DNA of 64,000 nucleotides, from the NCBI RefSeq assembly GCF_900205755.1, contig NZ_OANS01000002.1:186001-250000 (forward strand), read 5' to 3'. The position numbers were made by a program, and so were the translations under genes. The first letter of the stretch is position 1, and each line of letters starts with the position of its first letter. This DNA comes from Polynucleobacter meluiroseus. GTDB lineage: Bacteria; Pseudomonadota; Gammaproteobacteria; Burkholderiales; Burkholderiaceae. This document shows positions 39,889-48,355 of the stretch, piece by piece. Under the pieces are notes generated by a model. That model made no database searches. It was not told where the DNA came from and worked only from the letters and a program-made list of their open reading frames with translations.

Positions 39889-40341
39889 ATGTATCGGCAG
39901 CGTCGCGAATTAATGCAATATACAGCGCTATTTGGCTTAATGGCCTCGGTAGGTTTAATTTCTACCGCACAAGCGGAAGAGTGGAATAAAGCCGCTTTTG
40001 AAGGAAAATCACTTGATGAGGTTTACAAAGCCCTCGGTAGCGGTGTTCCAGAAAAATCCAGCTTGGTCACGCTAACAGCACCCGACATTGCTGAAAATGG
40101 CGCAGTTGTCCCGGTTAGTATCTCTACAAGCCTGAAGGCCCAACAGATTGCTATTTTGGTAGATAAAAATCCAAATACTTTGGCGGCACAATTTTCAATT
40201 CCAGCTGGCACAGATTCGTTTGTAACTACCCGCATCAAAATGGCGCAAACCTCTAATGTCTATGCGCTTGTAAAAGCGGAAGGAAAGTGGTCTATGGCTG
40301 TTAAAGAAATCAAAGTGACCTTGGGTGGATGCGGCGGTTAA
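39889..40341 (+). CDS. soxY: Thiosulfate oxidation carrier protein SoxY
   Basis: SoxY carries sulfur intermediates on a C-terminal cysteine during periplasmic thiosulfate oxidation. This 150-residue precursor has a Tat-like signal with RREL at residues 5-8 and AQA near 28. It ends with the swinging-arm sequence GGCGG, so the carrier Cys148 is intact. First gene of soxYZAXB, preceded by AAGGA. Confidence 0.95.
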   Translation: MYRQRRELMQYTALFGLMASVGLISTAQAEEWNKAAFEGKSLDEVYKALGSGVPEKSSLVTLTAPDIAENGAVVPVSISTSLKAQQIAILVDKNPNTLAAQFSIPAGTDSFVTTRIKMAQTSNVYALVKAEGKWSMAVKEIKVTLGGCGG

Positions 40342-40399
40342 AGCCCTTAAGTACCTTTGCCCAAAACATAAGAATCGATCAAGATATTAAGGAGTAGCT

Positions 40400-40708
40400 A
40401 TGAGTGATCCAATGCGCATTAGAGCAGCCGAGAATAACGGCGTTGTCGATGTCAAGATTTTAATGAAGCACGATATGGAATCTGGTCAACGCAAAGACGC
40501 GGCTGGAAAAATCATCCCAGCTTGGTTTATCACCACGGTGAATGTGAAGGCGCAAGGGAAGGATGTTTTTACAGCCGATCTTGGATCAGCGGTTTCTAAA
40601 GACCCTTTCTTAAATTTTAAATACAAGGGTGCTAAAGGCGACAAGATTGTGGTGAGCTGGGTAGATACCCGGGGCGATAAGCGCACAGATGAAACTACTG
40701 CAGCCTAA
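40400..40708 (+). CDS. soxZ: Thiosulfate oxidation carrier complex protein SoxZ
   Basis: Partner of SoxY, 102 residues, with no signal peptide; it is normally exported as a complex with SoxY. Family marks are MSDPMRIRA at the start, IPAWFITTV in the middle and VSWVDTRGDKRTDE near the end. GGAG precedes the ATG. The immunoglobulin-like fold holds the SoxY arm. Confidence 0.95.
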   Translation: MSDPMRIRAAENNGVVDVKILMKHDMESGQRKDAAGKIIPAWFITTVNVKAQGKDVFTADLGSAVSKDPFLNFKYKGAKGDKIVVSWVDTRGDKRTDETTAA

Positions 40709-40735
40709 GAACTAACTATTTAAGAGCCCCTTCAA

Positions 40736-41539
40736 GTGCCTCGGATCATTATTAAATCGCTCCTCGCAGTTGTACTGCTCAGTGCCGCAGCTCTAGCGCA
40801 GGCTCAATCTATGGCCGAAGGAATTGCGCAGTATCGCGAGATGATTGCCGATGGCAATCCCTCTGAGCTCTATGAAGCTGCTGGTGAAGAGCTGTGGAAA
40901 AAACCCGCGGGCCCAAAAAATGCCACTTTAGAGAAATGCGATCTTGGCTTGGGTGCTGGAGTAGTGAAGGGTGCCTCCGCTCAACTTCCCAAGTACTTCG
41001 CTGATACTAAGAAAGTGCAAGACTTAGAATCGCGCCTAATAACTTGCATGAGTTCCTTGCAAGGAATATCTTCACAAGAAATCATTGATGCCCCATTTCG
41101 TCAGGGCCTAAAGAAGGAAATGGAAGCCATCGTTGCGTATGTAGTTACGCAATCGAAGGGGCTTAAAGTAGCGGTAAGCACAAAACATCCTCAAGAGAAA
41201 ATAGCCTACGCATTAGGCAAAAAAGCTTTTTACTATCAAGGCGGTCCAATGGATTTTTCTTGCGCTTCATGCCATGGCTCCACTGGTAAGCGGATTCGAC
41301 TGCAAGACCTTCCCAATATTTCAACGCAAGCAGGCGCCGCCGAAGCATGGGGCTCTTGGCCGGCGTATCGCGTCTCTAGTGGAGAGTTTTGGACTATGGG
41401 CGCGCGTTTAAATGATTGCTATCGGCAACAGCGCTTTCCTTTTCCAATTTACGGATCGGATTTGCTGACGGCTATTTCGATGTACATGGCGGTGAATGCA
41501 AATGGCGGCACGATTCAAACCCCAGGCTTAAAGCGATGA
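40736..41539 (+). CDS. soxA: Sulfur oxidation c-type cytochrome SoxA, single-haem form
   Basis: Subunit of SoxAX, which attaches thiosulfate to SoxY in the periplasm. The 267-residue precursor starts at GTG and has a signal peptide ending LAQAQ. Only one CxxCH haem site is present (CASCH, 176-180), with the active-site Cys228 in LNDCYRQQR. The N-terminal haem of two-haem SoxA is replaced by Cys68 and Cys104, which could form a disulfide as in known single-haem forms. Its TGA overlaps the soxX start. Confidence 0.94.
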   Translation: MPRIIIKSLLAVVLLSAAALAQAQSMAEGIAQYREMIADGNPSELYEAAGEELWKKPAGPKNATLEKCDLGLGAGVVKGASAQLPKYFADTKKVQDLESRLITCMSSLQGISSQEIIDAPFRQGLKKEMEAIVAYVVTQSKGLKVAVSTKHPQEKIAYALGKKAFYYQGGPMDFSCASCHGSTGKRIRLQDLPNISTQAGAAEAWGSWPAYRVSSGEFWTMGARLNDCYRQQRFPFPIYGSDLLTAISMYMAVNANGGTIQTPGLKR

Positions 41540-42165
41540 TTATGAAAACTCATTTCAATAAGTGCCTTGCCTTATGTTTGTTTTTGACAATGAGCTCATT
41601 TGCCCATTCCCAAGCTAATTTAGATGCTCAATTTGAGAAAATATTGTCTACTGGATTTAGGGCTCAAGGTATTGCTGGCATGGATAGAATTAAACAAGAT
41701 CCAACCCAACAATTTTGCTCTAAGCCGCAGTTGAGCAATAGCAAGGCCGCCCTTGCTCAGGCTGCGGAAATCGAGAAGCGCAATATGGCCAGCATCACTC
41801 AACCGACAGATGGCCAGTATTTGGGCAACTGGCAGCAAGGGGAGCTAGTTGCTCAAAGTGGTCGCGGTTTAACTTGGAGTGATTCTGCCAATGCGGTGAA
41901 TGGCGGCGGCTGCTACAACTGCCACGAAATCAATCGCAAAGAAATTTCTTATGGAAACATTGGCCCCAGTTTGTGGAATTACGGTAAATTACGCGGCTAT
42001 TCAGATGAAGTCATACGCTATACATGGAATCGCATTAATAACTCCAAGGCGTACAACGCCTGCAGCAATATGCCGCGCTTTGGGCATTTTAAAATACTGA
42101 CCCAGCAACAGATGCAAGATGTGATGGCGTTATTGCTCGACCCCCTGTCACCAGTAAACCAATAG
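41536..42165 (+). CDS. soxX: Sulfur oxidation c-type cytochrome SoxX
   Basis: Haem subunit of SoxAX, 209 residues with a signal peptide ending AHSQA. The haem site is CYNCH at 126-130 and the probable axial ligand is Met179 in SNMPRFG. A helical N-terminal extension of about 90 residues precedes the cytochrome fold. I chose ATG 41536 because it overlaps the soxA stop (ATGA); ATG 41542 is also possible. A frame starting at 41416 would lie inside soxA. Confidence 0.93.
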   Translation: MIMKTHFNKCLALCLFLTMSSFAHSQANLDAQFEKILSTGFRAQGIAGMDRIKQDPTQQFCSKPQLSNSKAALAQAAEIEKRNMASITQPTDGQYLGNWQQGELVAQSGRGLTWSDSANAVNGGGCYNCHEINRKEISYGNIGPSLWNYGKLRGYSDEVIRYTWNRINNSKAYNACSNMPRFGHFKILTQQQMQDVMALLLDPLSPVNQ

Positions 42166-42171
42166 TCTGGA

Positions 42172-43908
42172 ATGTCGCTTAATCGCCGCCACTTTTTGCA
42201 GGCATTAGCCATTGCTTCTGCTGGTGGCATGGCGCTGCAATCTGAATTGGCAAAAGCCCAAAAAAGCGCGAGCTCTTTTTACGAGTTACCCAGTTTCGGC
42301 AATGTGAATTTTTTACACTTCACCGACTGTCACGCCCAGCTTAATCCAGTCTATTTTCGAGAGCCGAGCGTTAATATTGGCGTAGGGTCACAGGCCAATA
42401 AAACGCCACACTTAGTTGGAGAATACTTTTTAAGAGCCAATGGCATTGCTCCCAACACAAAAGATGCTCATGCATTTACTTATCTAGACTTTCCTGCGGC
42501 AGCTCAAACATACGGGAAGATGGGTGGGTTTGCACACCTCACTACTTTAATAAAGCAATTAAAGAATTCTAGACCGGGGTCTTTATTGTTAGATGGTGGA
42601 GACACTTGGCAGGGTTCCGCTACGGCGCTGTGGACCCGAGGTCAAGACATGGTGGATGCCGCTTTGTTAATGGGAGTTGATGTCATGACTGCCCATTGGG
42701 AAATGACACTCGGTGAGCAACGTGTTTTAGAAATCATTCAAAATGATTTTCAGGGAAAAATAGACTTTCTAGCTCAAAACATTAAGACAGCCGACTTTGG
42801 CGATGATGTTTTTCCGCCATACACGTTGCGATCAATGAATGGGGTGTCCGTTGCTATTATTGGACAGGCTTTTCCATATACTCCCGTAGCCAATCCAAGG
42901 TATTTCACGCCAAATTGGACTTTCGGAATTCAAGAGGCGAGCTTACAAAAAACGATTGAACAAGTTCGTGCGCAAGGGGCGGTGGTGGTTGTCTTGTTGT
43001 CTCATAACGGGATGGATGTTGATCTCAAACTTGCCTCACGTGTTCGCGGTCTAGATGCGATCTTGGGCGGACACACGCATGATGGAGTACCAGTACCCGT
43101 AAAAGTTCGCAATGCCGGTGGCGTTACTTTGGTCACCAATGCAGGTTCAAATGGAAAATTTCTAGGGGTACTTGATTTTCAGGTGAAGGGGAGTCAAGTA
43201 ATTGATTTCCGCTATAAGCTGCTACCAGTTTTTTCAGACTTAATACCTGCAGATTCTGCAATGCAGCAACTGATCACTAAGGTGAGGGCGCCTTATGAGG
43301 CGCGCTTAAATACCCCCTTAGCCATTACCGAGGATTTACTCTATCGCCGTGGCAATTTTAATGGCAGTTTCGATCAAGTCATTTTGGATGGGCTCATGGC
43401 GCAAAAGAATGCTGAAATTGCCTTTTCTCCAGGGTTTCGCTGGGGAACTTCCTTATTGCCAGGTGAAACCATTACAACAGAAAAGCTAATGGATCAAACT
43501 GCGATCACTTATCCCTACACCACGGTCTCGTTGATAACCGGAGAAAACATCAAAACGATCTTGGAGGATGTGGCAGACAATCTATTTAACCCCGATCCTT
43601 ACTACCAGCAAGGAGGGGATATGGTGCGGGTTGGTGGCCTTAATTACACCATCAGCCCCAATTTATTGATGGGTAAACGCATTTCAAAAATGCATCTTGG
43701 TGGTAAGCCCATTGAGGCTGGCAAGCGGTACCGCGTTGCTGGTTGGGCTCCTGTTAGTGAAGATGCCCGTGAACTTAATGGTGAGCCTATTTGGGATCTC
43801 ATGACGCGCCATTTAAAAGACCAGAAAATTATTAAACCCAAGAAGCTCAATGAACCCATCATTGAAGGCGTTTCAATGAATCAAGGCCTTGCAATTAAGC
43901 ATAGCTAA
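42172..43908 (+). CDS. soxB: Thiosulfohydrolase SoxB
   Basis: Dimanganese hydrolase that releases sulfate from SoxY-bound thiosulfonate. The 578-residue precursor has a Tat signal (NRRHFLQALAIASAGG). Metal-site motifs are FTDCHAQLNP, LLDGGDTWQGSA, HWEMTLGEQ, LLSHNGMD and GGHTHDG. The C-terminal 5'-nucleotidase-type domain follows from about residue 380. It begins 6 bp after soxX. No soxCD follows. Confidence 0.96.
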   Translation: MSLNRRHFLQALAIASAGGMALQSELAKAQKSASSFYELPSFGNVNFLHFTDCHAQLNPVYFREPSVNIGVGSQANKTPHLVGEYFLRANGIAPNTKDAHAFTYLDFPAAAQTYGKMGGFAHLTTLIKQLKNSRPGSLLLDGGDTWQGSATALWTRGQDMVDAALLMGVDVMTAHWEMTLGEQRVLEIIQNDFQGKIDFLAQNIKTADFGDDVFPPYTLRSMNGVSVAIIGQAFPYTPVANPRYFTPNWTFGIQEASLQKTIEQVRAQGAVVVVLLSHNGMDVDLKLASRVRGLDAILGGHTHDGVPVPVKVRNAGGVTLVTNAGSNGKFLGVLDFQVKGSQVIDFRYKLLPVFSDLIPADSAMQQLITKVRAPYEARLNTPLAITEDLLYRRGNFNGSFDQVILDGLMAQKNAEIAFSPGFRWGTSLLPGETITTEKLMDQTAITYPYTTVSLITGENIKTILEDVADNLFNPDPYYQQGGDMVRVGGLNYTISPNLLMGKRISKMHLGGKPIEAGKRYRVAGWAPVSEDARELNGEPIWDLMTRHLKDQKIIKPKKLNEPIIEGVSMNQGLAIKHS

Positions 43909-43935
43909 TCTATTTTTAAACACAGAAAAAACGTC

Positions 43936-44379
43936 ATGACTTCACTTAACCCGATACTCAAATTTATATGCTGTGCATTGCTAGTGCTCTGCTCTGCATC
44001 CTACGCCAATCAAGCGCTTGCCCAAACAAAGGTGGTGTATCACGTTGATGATGCCCAACTTCAAGGTTTAAAAGCCTTGAGAAATATTCGCAATCATTTG
44101 GACACCTCTCCTCAAACGAATATTATTGTTGTGACGCATTCTTTGGGCGTGGACTTGTTGATGGAGGGTTCTAAAGATGAAAAGAATAATATTGAATATG
44201 CGCCGTTAATCGCCGCACTAAAATCACGCGGAGTTTCTTTCGAAGTTTGTGAGATCACTCTCAAAAATCGCAATTTATCCAAAGGCCAATTTATTTTGGA
44301 CGCCGATTTCACTCCATCTGGCGTTGTGAAAATCGCGGATTTGCAGTTCATTAATCATTTCGCTTATATCAAGCCTTAA
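43936..44379 (+). CDS. Secreted DsrE-like sulfur carrier candidate
   Basis: A 147-residue DsrE/DsrF-like protein with an N-terminal signal peptide ending NQALAQ. The core has VVYHVDDAQLQGLKALRNI and IIVVTHSLGVDLLM, typical of DsrE-like folds. The mature part keeps one cysteine, Cys105 in FEVCEITLKNR, at the position used for persulfide binding in the family. It lies 27 bp after soxB and 22 bp before a YeeE/YedE transporter. A role in accepting sulfane sulfur in the periplasm is inferred. Confidence 0.8.
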   Translation: MTSLNPILKFICCALLVLCSASYANQALAQTKVVYHVDDAQLQGLKALRNIRNHLDTSPQTNIIVVTHSLGVDLLMEGSKDEKNNIEYAPLIAALKSRGVSFEVCEITLKNRNLSKGQFILDADFTPSGVVKIADLQFINHFAYIKP

Positions 44380-44401
44380 AAAAGAATAGCCCGTTTTTTA
44401 T

Positions 44402-45523
44402 ATGAATTCAGTAGACCTTATTTCCATTAGCCATCAAGCCTTGTGGCTCACTTTTTTTGTTACCTTTATTTTGGGTGCCATTATGAAGAGAACCAGTTTT
44501 TGTACGATGGGCGCAATTACCGACTGGTTGCTGATTTCGGATCTGTCTAGAATTCGTCAATGGGCCCTTGCTATTGGCATAGCCATGATTGGCGTCATGT
44601 TGCTTTCTAGCCTTGGATTTATTGATACATCCAAAACGATTTATACCAATAGCAAACTAATGTATGTCTCCATCCTTGTTGGAAGTCTGTGTTTTGGCTT
44701 TGGCATGGTGCTTGCGTCTGGGTGTGGCAGCAAGACTCTCATTAGGATTGGGGGCGGTAATCTCAAGTCATTAGTGGTGTTTATGGTTTTAGGCTTAGTT
44801 GCCTATATGACCCTGCGTGGTTTTCTTGCTGTGTTGCGTGTCAATACATTGGATACTATTGCTCTCAATCTTTCTACACCCCAAGACTTGCCTAGTATGC
44901 TGAGCATGCATTTAGGGGCGAGTAGGGCGCTGATACATATTCTCTTAGGTGGCTTCCTCGGTTGCGCATTGATTCTTTCCGCCTTAATCAATAAATCATT
45001 TTGGACTTTTAATAATCTCTTGGCCGGGTTTGGCGTTGGATTGGTAATTTGTTTGGTGTGGTGGATTTCAGGTTATTTGGCTTTTGTATCCGAAGACCCA
45101 AATACCCTAGAGGAGGTATTTTTGGTGACAAACTCCGGCAAGATGGAGAGCCTTTCTTTTGTGTCGCCTTATGCTTACACCTTGGATTGGTTAATGTTTT
45201 ATAGCGATGTTTCAAAAACCCTATCTATTGGCATCGTTGCAGTTTTTGGCTTGATTTTTGGATCGGCGACCTATGCGCTCCTGACCAAATCCTTTCGTTG
45301 GGAATCTTTTACAACAGCCGAGGATACGGCCAATCATCTGGTTGGCGCAGCGCTCATGGGCTTTGGTGGCGTTACCGCTCTGGGTTGCACAATTGGTCAG
45401 GGCATCAGTGGTGTATCTACTTTAGCCTTAGGATCATTTTTAGCTCTCCCAGGATTTGTTTTAGGTGCTTTTTTAGCACTTCGTTATCTTGAGTATCGAA
45501 TGGCACCAAGTCCTTGCGCTTAA
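44402..45523 (+). CDS. YeeE/YedE family sulfur (thiosulfate-type) transporter, full length
   Basis: A 373-residue membrane protein with about nine or ten helices. Conserved cysteines are in RTSFCTMGAITDW, LASGCGSKTLIRIGGG and TALGCTIGQGISG, the pattern of TsuA-type transporters that pass thiosulfate along cysteine relays. Family proteins move thiosulfate or related sulfur compounds inward. Placed between the DsrE-like gene and two half-size relatives. Substrate is inferred from family and neighbours. Confidence 0.87.
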   Translation: MNSVDLISISHQALWLTFFVTFILGAIMKRTSFCTMGAITDWLLISDLSRIRQWALAIGIAMIGVMLLSSLGFIDTSKTIYTNSKLMYVSILVGSLCFGFGMVLASGCGSKTLIRIGGGNLKSLVVFMVLGLVAYMTLRGFLAVLRVNTLDTIALNLSTPQDLPSMLSMHLGASRALIHILLGGFLGCALILSALINKSFWTFNNLLAGFGVGLVICLVWWISGYLAFVSEDPNTLEEVFLVTNSGKMESLSFVSPYAYTLDWLMFYSDVSKTLSIGIVAVFGLIFGSATYALLTKSFRWESFTTAEDTANHLVGAALMGFGGVTALGCTIGQGISGVSTLALGSFLALPGFVLGAFLALRYLEYRMAPSPCA

Positions 45524-45558
45524 TTAACGGGATTTAGAGAATATGACTGGGGATATGC

Positions 45559-46002
45559 ATGCACATTGATTGGGTATCCTTCACGCCAGGTCCCGCGCTA
45601 TTAGGCGGGATGATTTTAGGAATTGCCGCAGCTTTATATGTTTTATTGCACGGCCGTATTTTGGGGATTAGCGGAATTGTTTCTGGTTTACTGCGTCCTA
45701 AGGCTGGCGATTGGAGTTGGCGCGTCGCTTTCCTCCTCGGCATCTTGACTGCGCCTTTTTGGGCCGCGCTGATGTTTGATATGCATCCCTTGCAAATTAT
45801 CGATACTGAATGGCCTCTCATTATCTTGGCCGGCCTCTTAGTGGGATTTGGTGCTGAATATGGCTCTGGCTGTACAAGTGGCCATGGAATTTGCGGCCTT
45901 TCCCGTCTCTCACCACGTTCTTTGGTGGCAACCGTTGCCTTCATGAGCTCAGGATTTCTGGTTGTTTACATGATTCGCCATGTATTGGCGGTAAGTACAT
46001 GA
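45559..46002 (+). CDS. YeeE/YedE half-transporter, first half
   Basis: A 147-residue membrane protein with about four helices, equal to the N-terminal half of a YeeE/YedE protein. It contains LHGRILGISGIVSGLL and GSGCTSGHGICGLSRLSPRS, a cysteine-rich sulfur-handling motif. GGGGA precedes the ATG. It overlaps the next half gene by four bases (ATGA), so the two probably form one heteromeric channel. Confidence 0.86.
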   Translation: MHIDWVSFTPGPALLGGMILGIAAALYVLLHGRILGISGIVSGLLRPKAGDWSWRVAFLLGILTAPFWAALMFDMHPLQIIDTEWPLIILAGLLVGFGAEYGSGCTSGHGICGLSRLSPRSLVATVAFMSSGFLVVYMIRHVLAVST

Positions 46003-46436
46003 AAAAACATGTTTCACTCGTGAGCCAGTATTTCATTGGCGTTCTTTTTGGCTTGGGATTACTAATTTCCGGGATGAGCAATCCTCAAAAAATCCTTAAT
46101 TTTTTGGACATTTCTGGTAATTGGGATCCATCCCTCATTTTTGTCATGGGTGGCGCTGTGATGGTAGGTCTGGCTGGTTTTTATTTGGCAGCCAAAAAGA
46201 CCGAATCTTTCTTCGGTAACGCGCTCCAAATTCCGACCAAGAGGGATATTACTAAACCGCTTGTAATTGGTGGCTTAATATTTGGTGCAGGCTGGGGTAT
46301 TGCTGGCTTTTGTCCTGGGCCGGTGATTGTTGCCTTAGGCTCCGGTCATATAAAGGCCCTTGTGTTTGTGCTTGCCATGCTTATTGGTATGGGTGTTTGC
46401 AATCGCCTCTTTGCAGACCACAAGAAGACCACCTGA
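45999..46436 (+). CDS. YeeE/YedE half-transporter, second half (DUF6691-like)
   Basis: A 145-residue membrane protein with about four helices. FGLGLLISGMSNPQKILNFL and GAGWGIAGFCPGPVIVALGSG are typical of the second half of split YeeE/YedE transporters. I chose ATG 45999, overlapping the previous stop; an upstream frame to 45891 runs inside the first-half gene. Probably works with the preceding protein. Confidence 0.86.
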   Translation: MKKHVSLVSQYFIGVLFGLGLLISGMSNPQKILNFLDISGNWDPSLIFVMGGAVMVGLAGFYLAAKKTESFFGNALQIPTKRDITKPLVIGGLIFGAGWGIAGFCPGPVIVALGSGHIKALVFVLAMLIGMGVCNRLFADHKKTT

Positions 46437-46484
46437 TTTAGAATCAAGATATTGCACCTATCAACTTATTAATAAGAGAATCAG

Positions 46485-46829
46485 ATGAATCTACCCATCG
46501 CCTGTCACAATGACCAATTTGGAACGATTGGTCAAATTGAGCCCGATCATCTTTCTGCTGTAGTTGCGCAAGGCTACAAAAGCGTGATCAACAACCGCCC
46601 TGATTTTGAGGGTGGCACAGACCAGCCCACTAGCGCTGAAATTGAAGCCCAAGCAGAAAAACTGGGTTTGCATTATGCGCATTTGCCAGTAATTTCTGGT
46701 TCCATTACGCCAGAGCAAGTGGTGGAAATGGCCCGTTTACTAAAAACGCTTCCTGGACCTATCTTGGCTTTTTGTCGATCTGGTGCTCGTTCAACGAATT
46801 TGTATCAATTGGCGCTGCAGGTACGCTAA
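46485..46829 (+). CDS. DUF442 / TIGR01244 sulfurtransferase-phosphatase-like protein
   Basis: A 114-residue cytoplasmic protein with a tyrosine-phosphatase-like fold. The P-loop is AFCRSGARS with Cys97. The region VINNRPDFEGGTDQPT and YAHLPVISGSITPEQV match the beta-lactamase-hydrolase-like (Blh) family, often fused or linked to persulfide dioxygenase and sulfur genes. Here it follows the split transporter by 48 bp and could accept imported sulfane sulfur. That role is inferred. Confidence 0.83.
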   Translation: MNLPIACHNDQFGTIGQIEPDHLSAVVAQGYKSVINNRPDFEGGTDQPTSAEIEAQAEKLGLHYAHLPVISGSITPEQVVEMARLLKTLPGPILAFCRSGARSTNLYQLALQVR

Positions 46830-46852
46830 TCATTTTATAAGAAGCTGAGTCT

Positions 46853-47272
46853 ATGCGTATTGAAATTCCAGCAAAAAAACGGTTGGTTCATGAAACCCGC
46901 GTGCCAATTCGTTGGGGTGACATGGACGCTTATCGTCATGTAAATAACACGATTTATTTTCGGTTTATGGAGCAGGCGCGAATAGAGTGGATTTCCTTGC
47001 TACAGCAGTCTACCCATACTGAAGATGCGGGCATGTTGATGGTGAATGGTTTTTGCAACTTCTATCAACAGCTGTCGTACCCTGGTGAATTGATTGTGAA
47101 GACCTATGTCGGTGCCATTGGAAGAACTAGTATGGATGTCTACAACGCAATGTTTTTGACCTCTGCGCCCGAAGTGAAGGTTGCTGAGGGCGGAGCCACA
47201 ATGGTGTGGGTAGATCTGATAACTGATGTAGCTACTCCATGGCCAGAAGCAATTCTTGCTGGTCTGCGTTAG
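46853..47272 (+). CDS. Acyl-CoA thioesterase, YbgC/4HBT hotdog family
   Basis: A 139-residue hotdog-fold protein. The N-terminal IRWGDMDAYRHVNNTIYFRFMEQAR has the catalytic-type Asp and the HVNN helix start of 4-hydroxybenzoyl-CoA-thioesterase relatives. Probably hydrolyses acyl-CoA; substrate unknown. It lies 24 bp after the DUF442 gene and 10 bp before mnmH, so it may be in the same transcript. Confidence 0.87.
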   Translation: MRIEIPAKKRLVHETRVPIRWGDMDAYRHVNNTIYFRFMEQARIEWISLLQQSTHTEDAGMLMVNGFCNFYQQLSYPGELIVKTYVGAIGRTSMDVYNAMFLTSAPEVKVAEGGATMVWVDLITDVATPWPEAILAGLR

Positions 47273-47281
47273 GAATCGTTT

Positions 47282-48355
47282 TTGCAATTAAGTAATCAAT
47301 CGATTCTTCCTATTGAAAAACTCACTAGCGCGTTAAATGAGTTTGACACCATCATCGATGTTCGCTCTCCAGCTGAATTTGCTCTAGATCATATTCCAGG
47401 CGCCATCAATTACCCCGTGTTGAGTAACGAGGAGCGCATTGAGATTGGCACGCTCTATTCCCAAGTTTCACCATTTGCAGCAAAAAAATTAGGCGCGGCC
47501 TTCGTTTCAAAAAATATTGCGCGCCATTTGGAAGATTCTCTGATTGAATTTCCTCGTGAATGGCGTCCGCTCATTTATTGCTGGCGGGGAGGGGAGCGCA
47601 GCGGGGCCTTCACTCATGTCCTGAATCGGATTGGCTGGAAAGCGCTGCAACTAGAGGGTGGTTATCAAGGCTTTAGACGCACTGTCATTGATGGTTTGGT
47701 GCAGGCAGCTACCCTTTTTTCTTTTCAGGTGATATGCGGCATGACGGGCAGTGGCAAAACTCGCATTCTTCAGGAGCTCAGTCTTTTAGGCGCTCAAGTG
47801 CTGGACTTAGAGGCCTTAGCCATTCATCGTGGCTCGGTTTTGGGTAATGAACCGCGGATTGACCAACCCTCGCAAAAGGGCTTTGAAACGAATTTGTGGC
47901 ACGCCTTAAATTCAATGGATTCTTCACGCATTGTATTTGTTGAATCTGAGAGTAAGAAGGTGGGTGGCGTTCATATTCCAGATGCGCTCATGGAAAAAAT
48001 TCGCATGGGTCAATGTGTTGAGCTTCGTTCTAGTACACATACTCGCGTATCTTGGTTGCTGCGGGAGTACCAGCATTTCGTAGCTGATGCAGCCAGCTTT
48101 AAGCAGAAATTGAGCTTACTTACTTCGCGTTACGGTAAAGAGCAAATTGAATTATGGAATCAGGCTATCGATGCAGGTCATTTTGATGCGCTAGTTGAAG
48201 AGCTCTTAGTGAAGCACTATGACCCGGCCTATCAGTCCTCCATCGAAAGAAATTTCCCCCACTACCGTGCGGATCATTTCGTTCTGCTCGAGGATGACAG
48301 TGATCTGGCCTTTGCTCAGGCTGCTAAGACTATCTTGGCAAAGCAAGGTGTTTAA
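47282..48355 (+). CDS. mnmH: tRNA 2-selenouridine / 2-geranylthiouridine synthase
   Basis: MnmH (SelU) replaces sulfur by selenium in 2-thiouridine at tRNA position 34. An N-terminal rhodanese domain (about residues 10-135) has active Cys100 in [13 protein letters not shown]-loop domain follows with GMTGSGKT at 153-160. Length 357 is normal. The start is TTG with AGGAA nearby, 10 bp after the thioesterase gene. selD is not in the window. Its stop shares TTAA with gcdH. Confidence 0.93.
   Translation: MQLSNQSILPIEKLTSALNEFDTIIDVRSPAEFALDHIPGAINYPVLSNEERIEIGTLYSQVSPFAAKKLGAAFVSKNIARHLEDSLIEFPREWRPLIYCWRGGERSGAFTHVLNRIGWKALQLEGGYQGFRRTVIDGLVQAATLFSFQVICGMTGSGKTRILQELSLLGAQVLDLEALAIHRGSVLGNEPRIDQPSQKGFETNLWHALNSMDSSRIVFVESESKKVGGVHIPDALMEKIRMGQCVELRSSTHTRVSWLLREYQHFVADAASFKQKLSLLTSRYGKEQIELWNQAIDAGHFDALVEELLVKHYDPAYQSSIERNFPHYRADHFVLLEDDSDLAFAQAAKTILAKQGV

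Noticed and set aside
45534..45944. 136-codon open frame antisense to the half YeeE/YedE gene
   Set aside because: Pro/Lys/Arg-rich translation typical of the reverse complement of membrane helices; no supporting signals.
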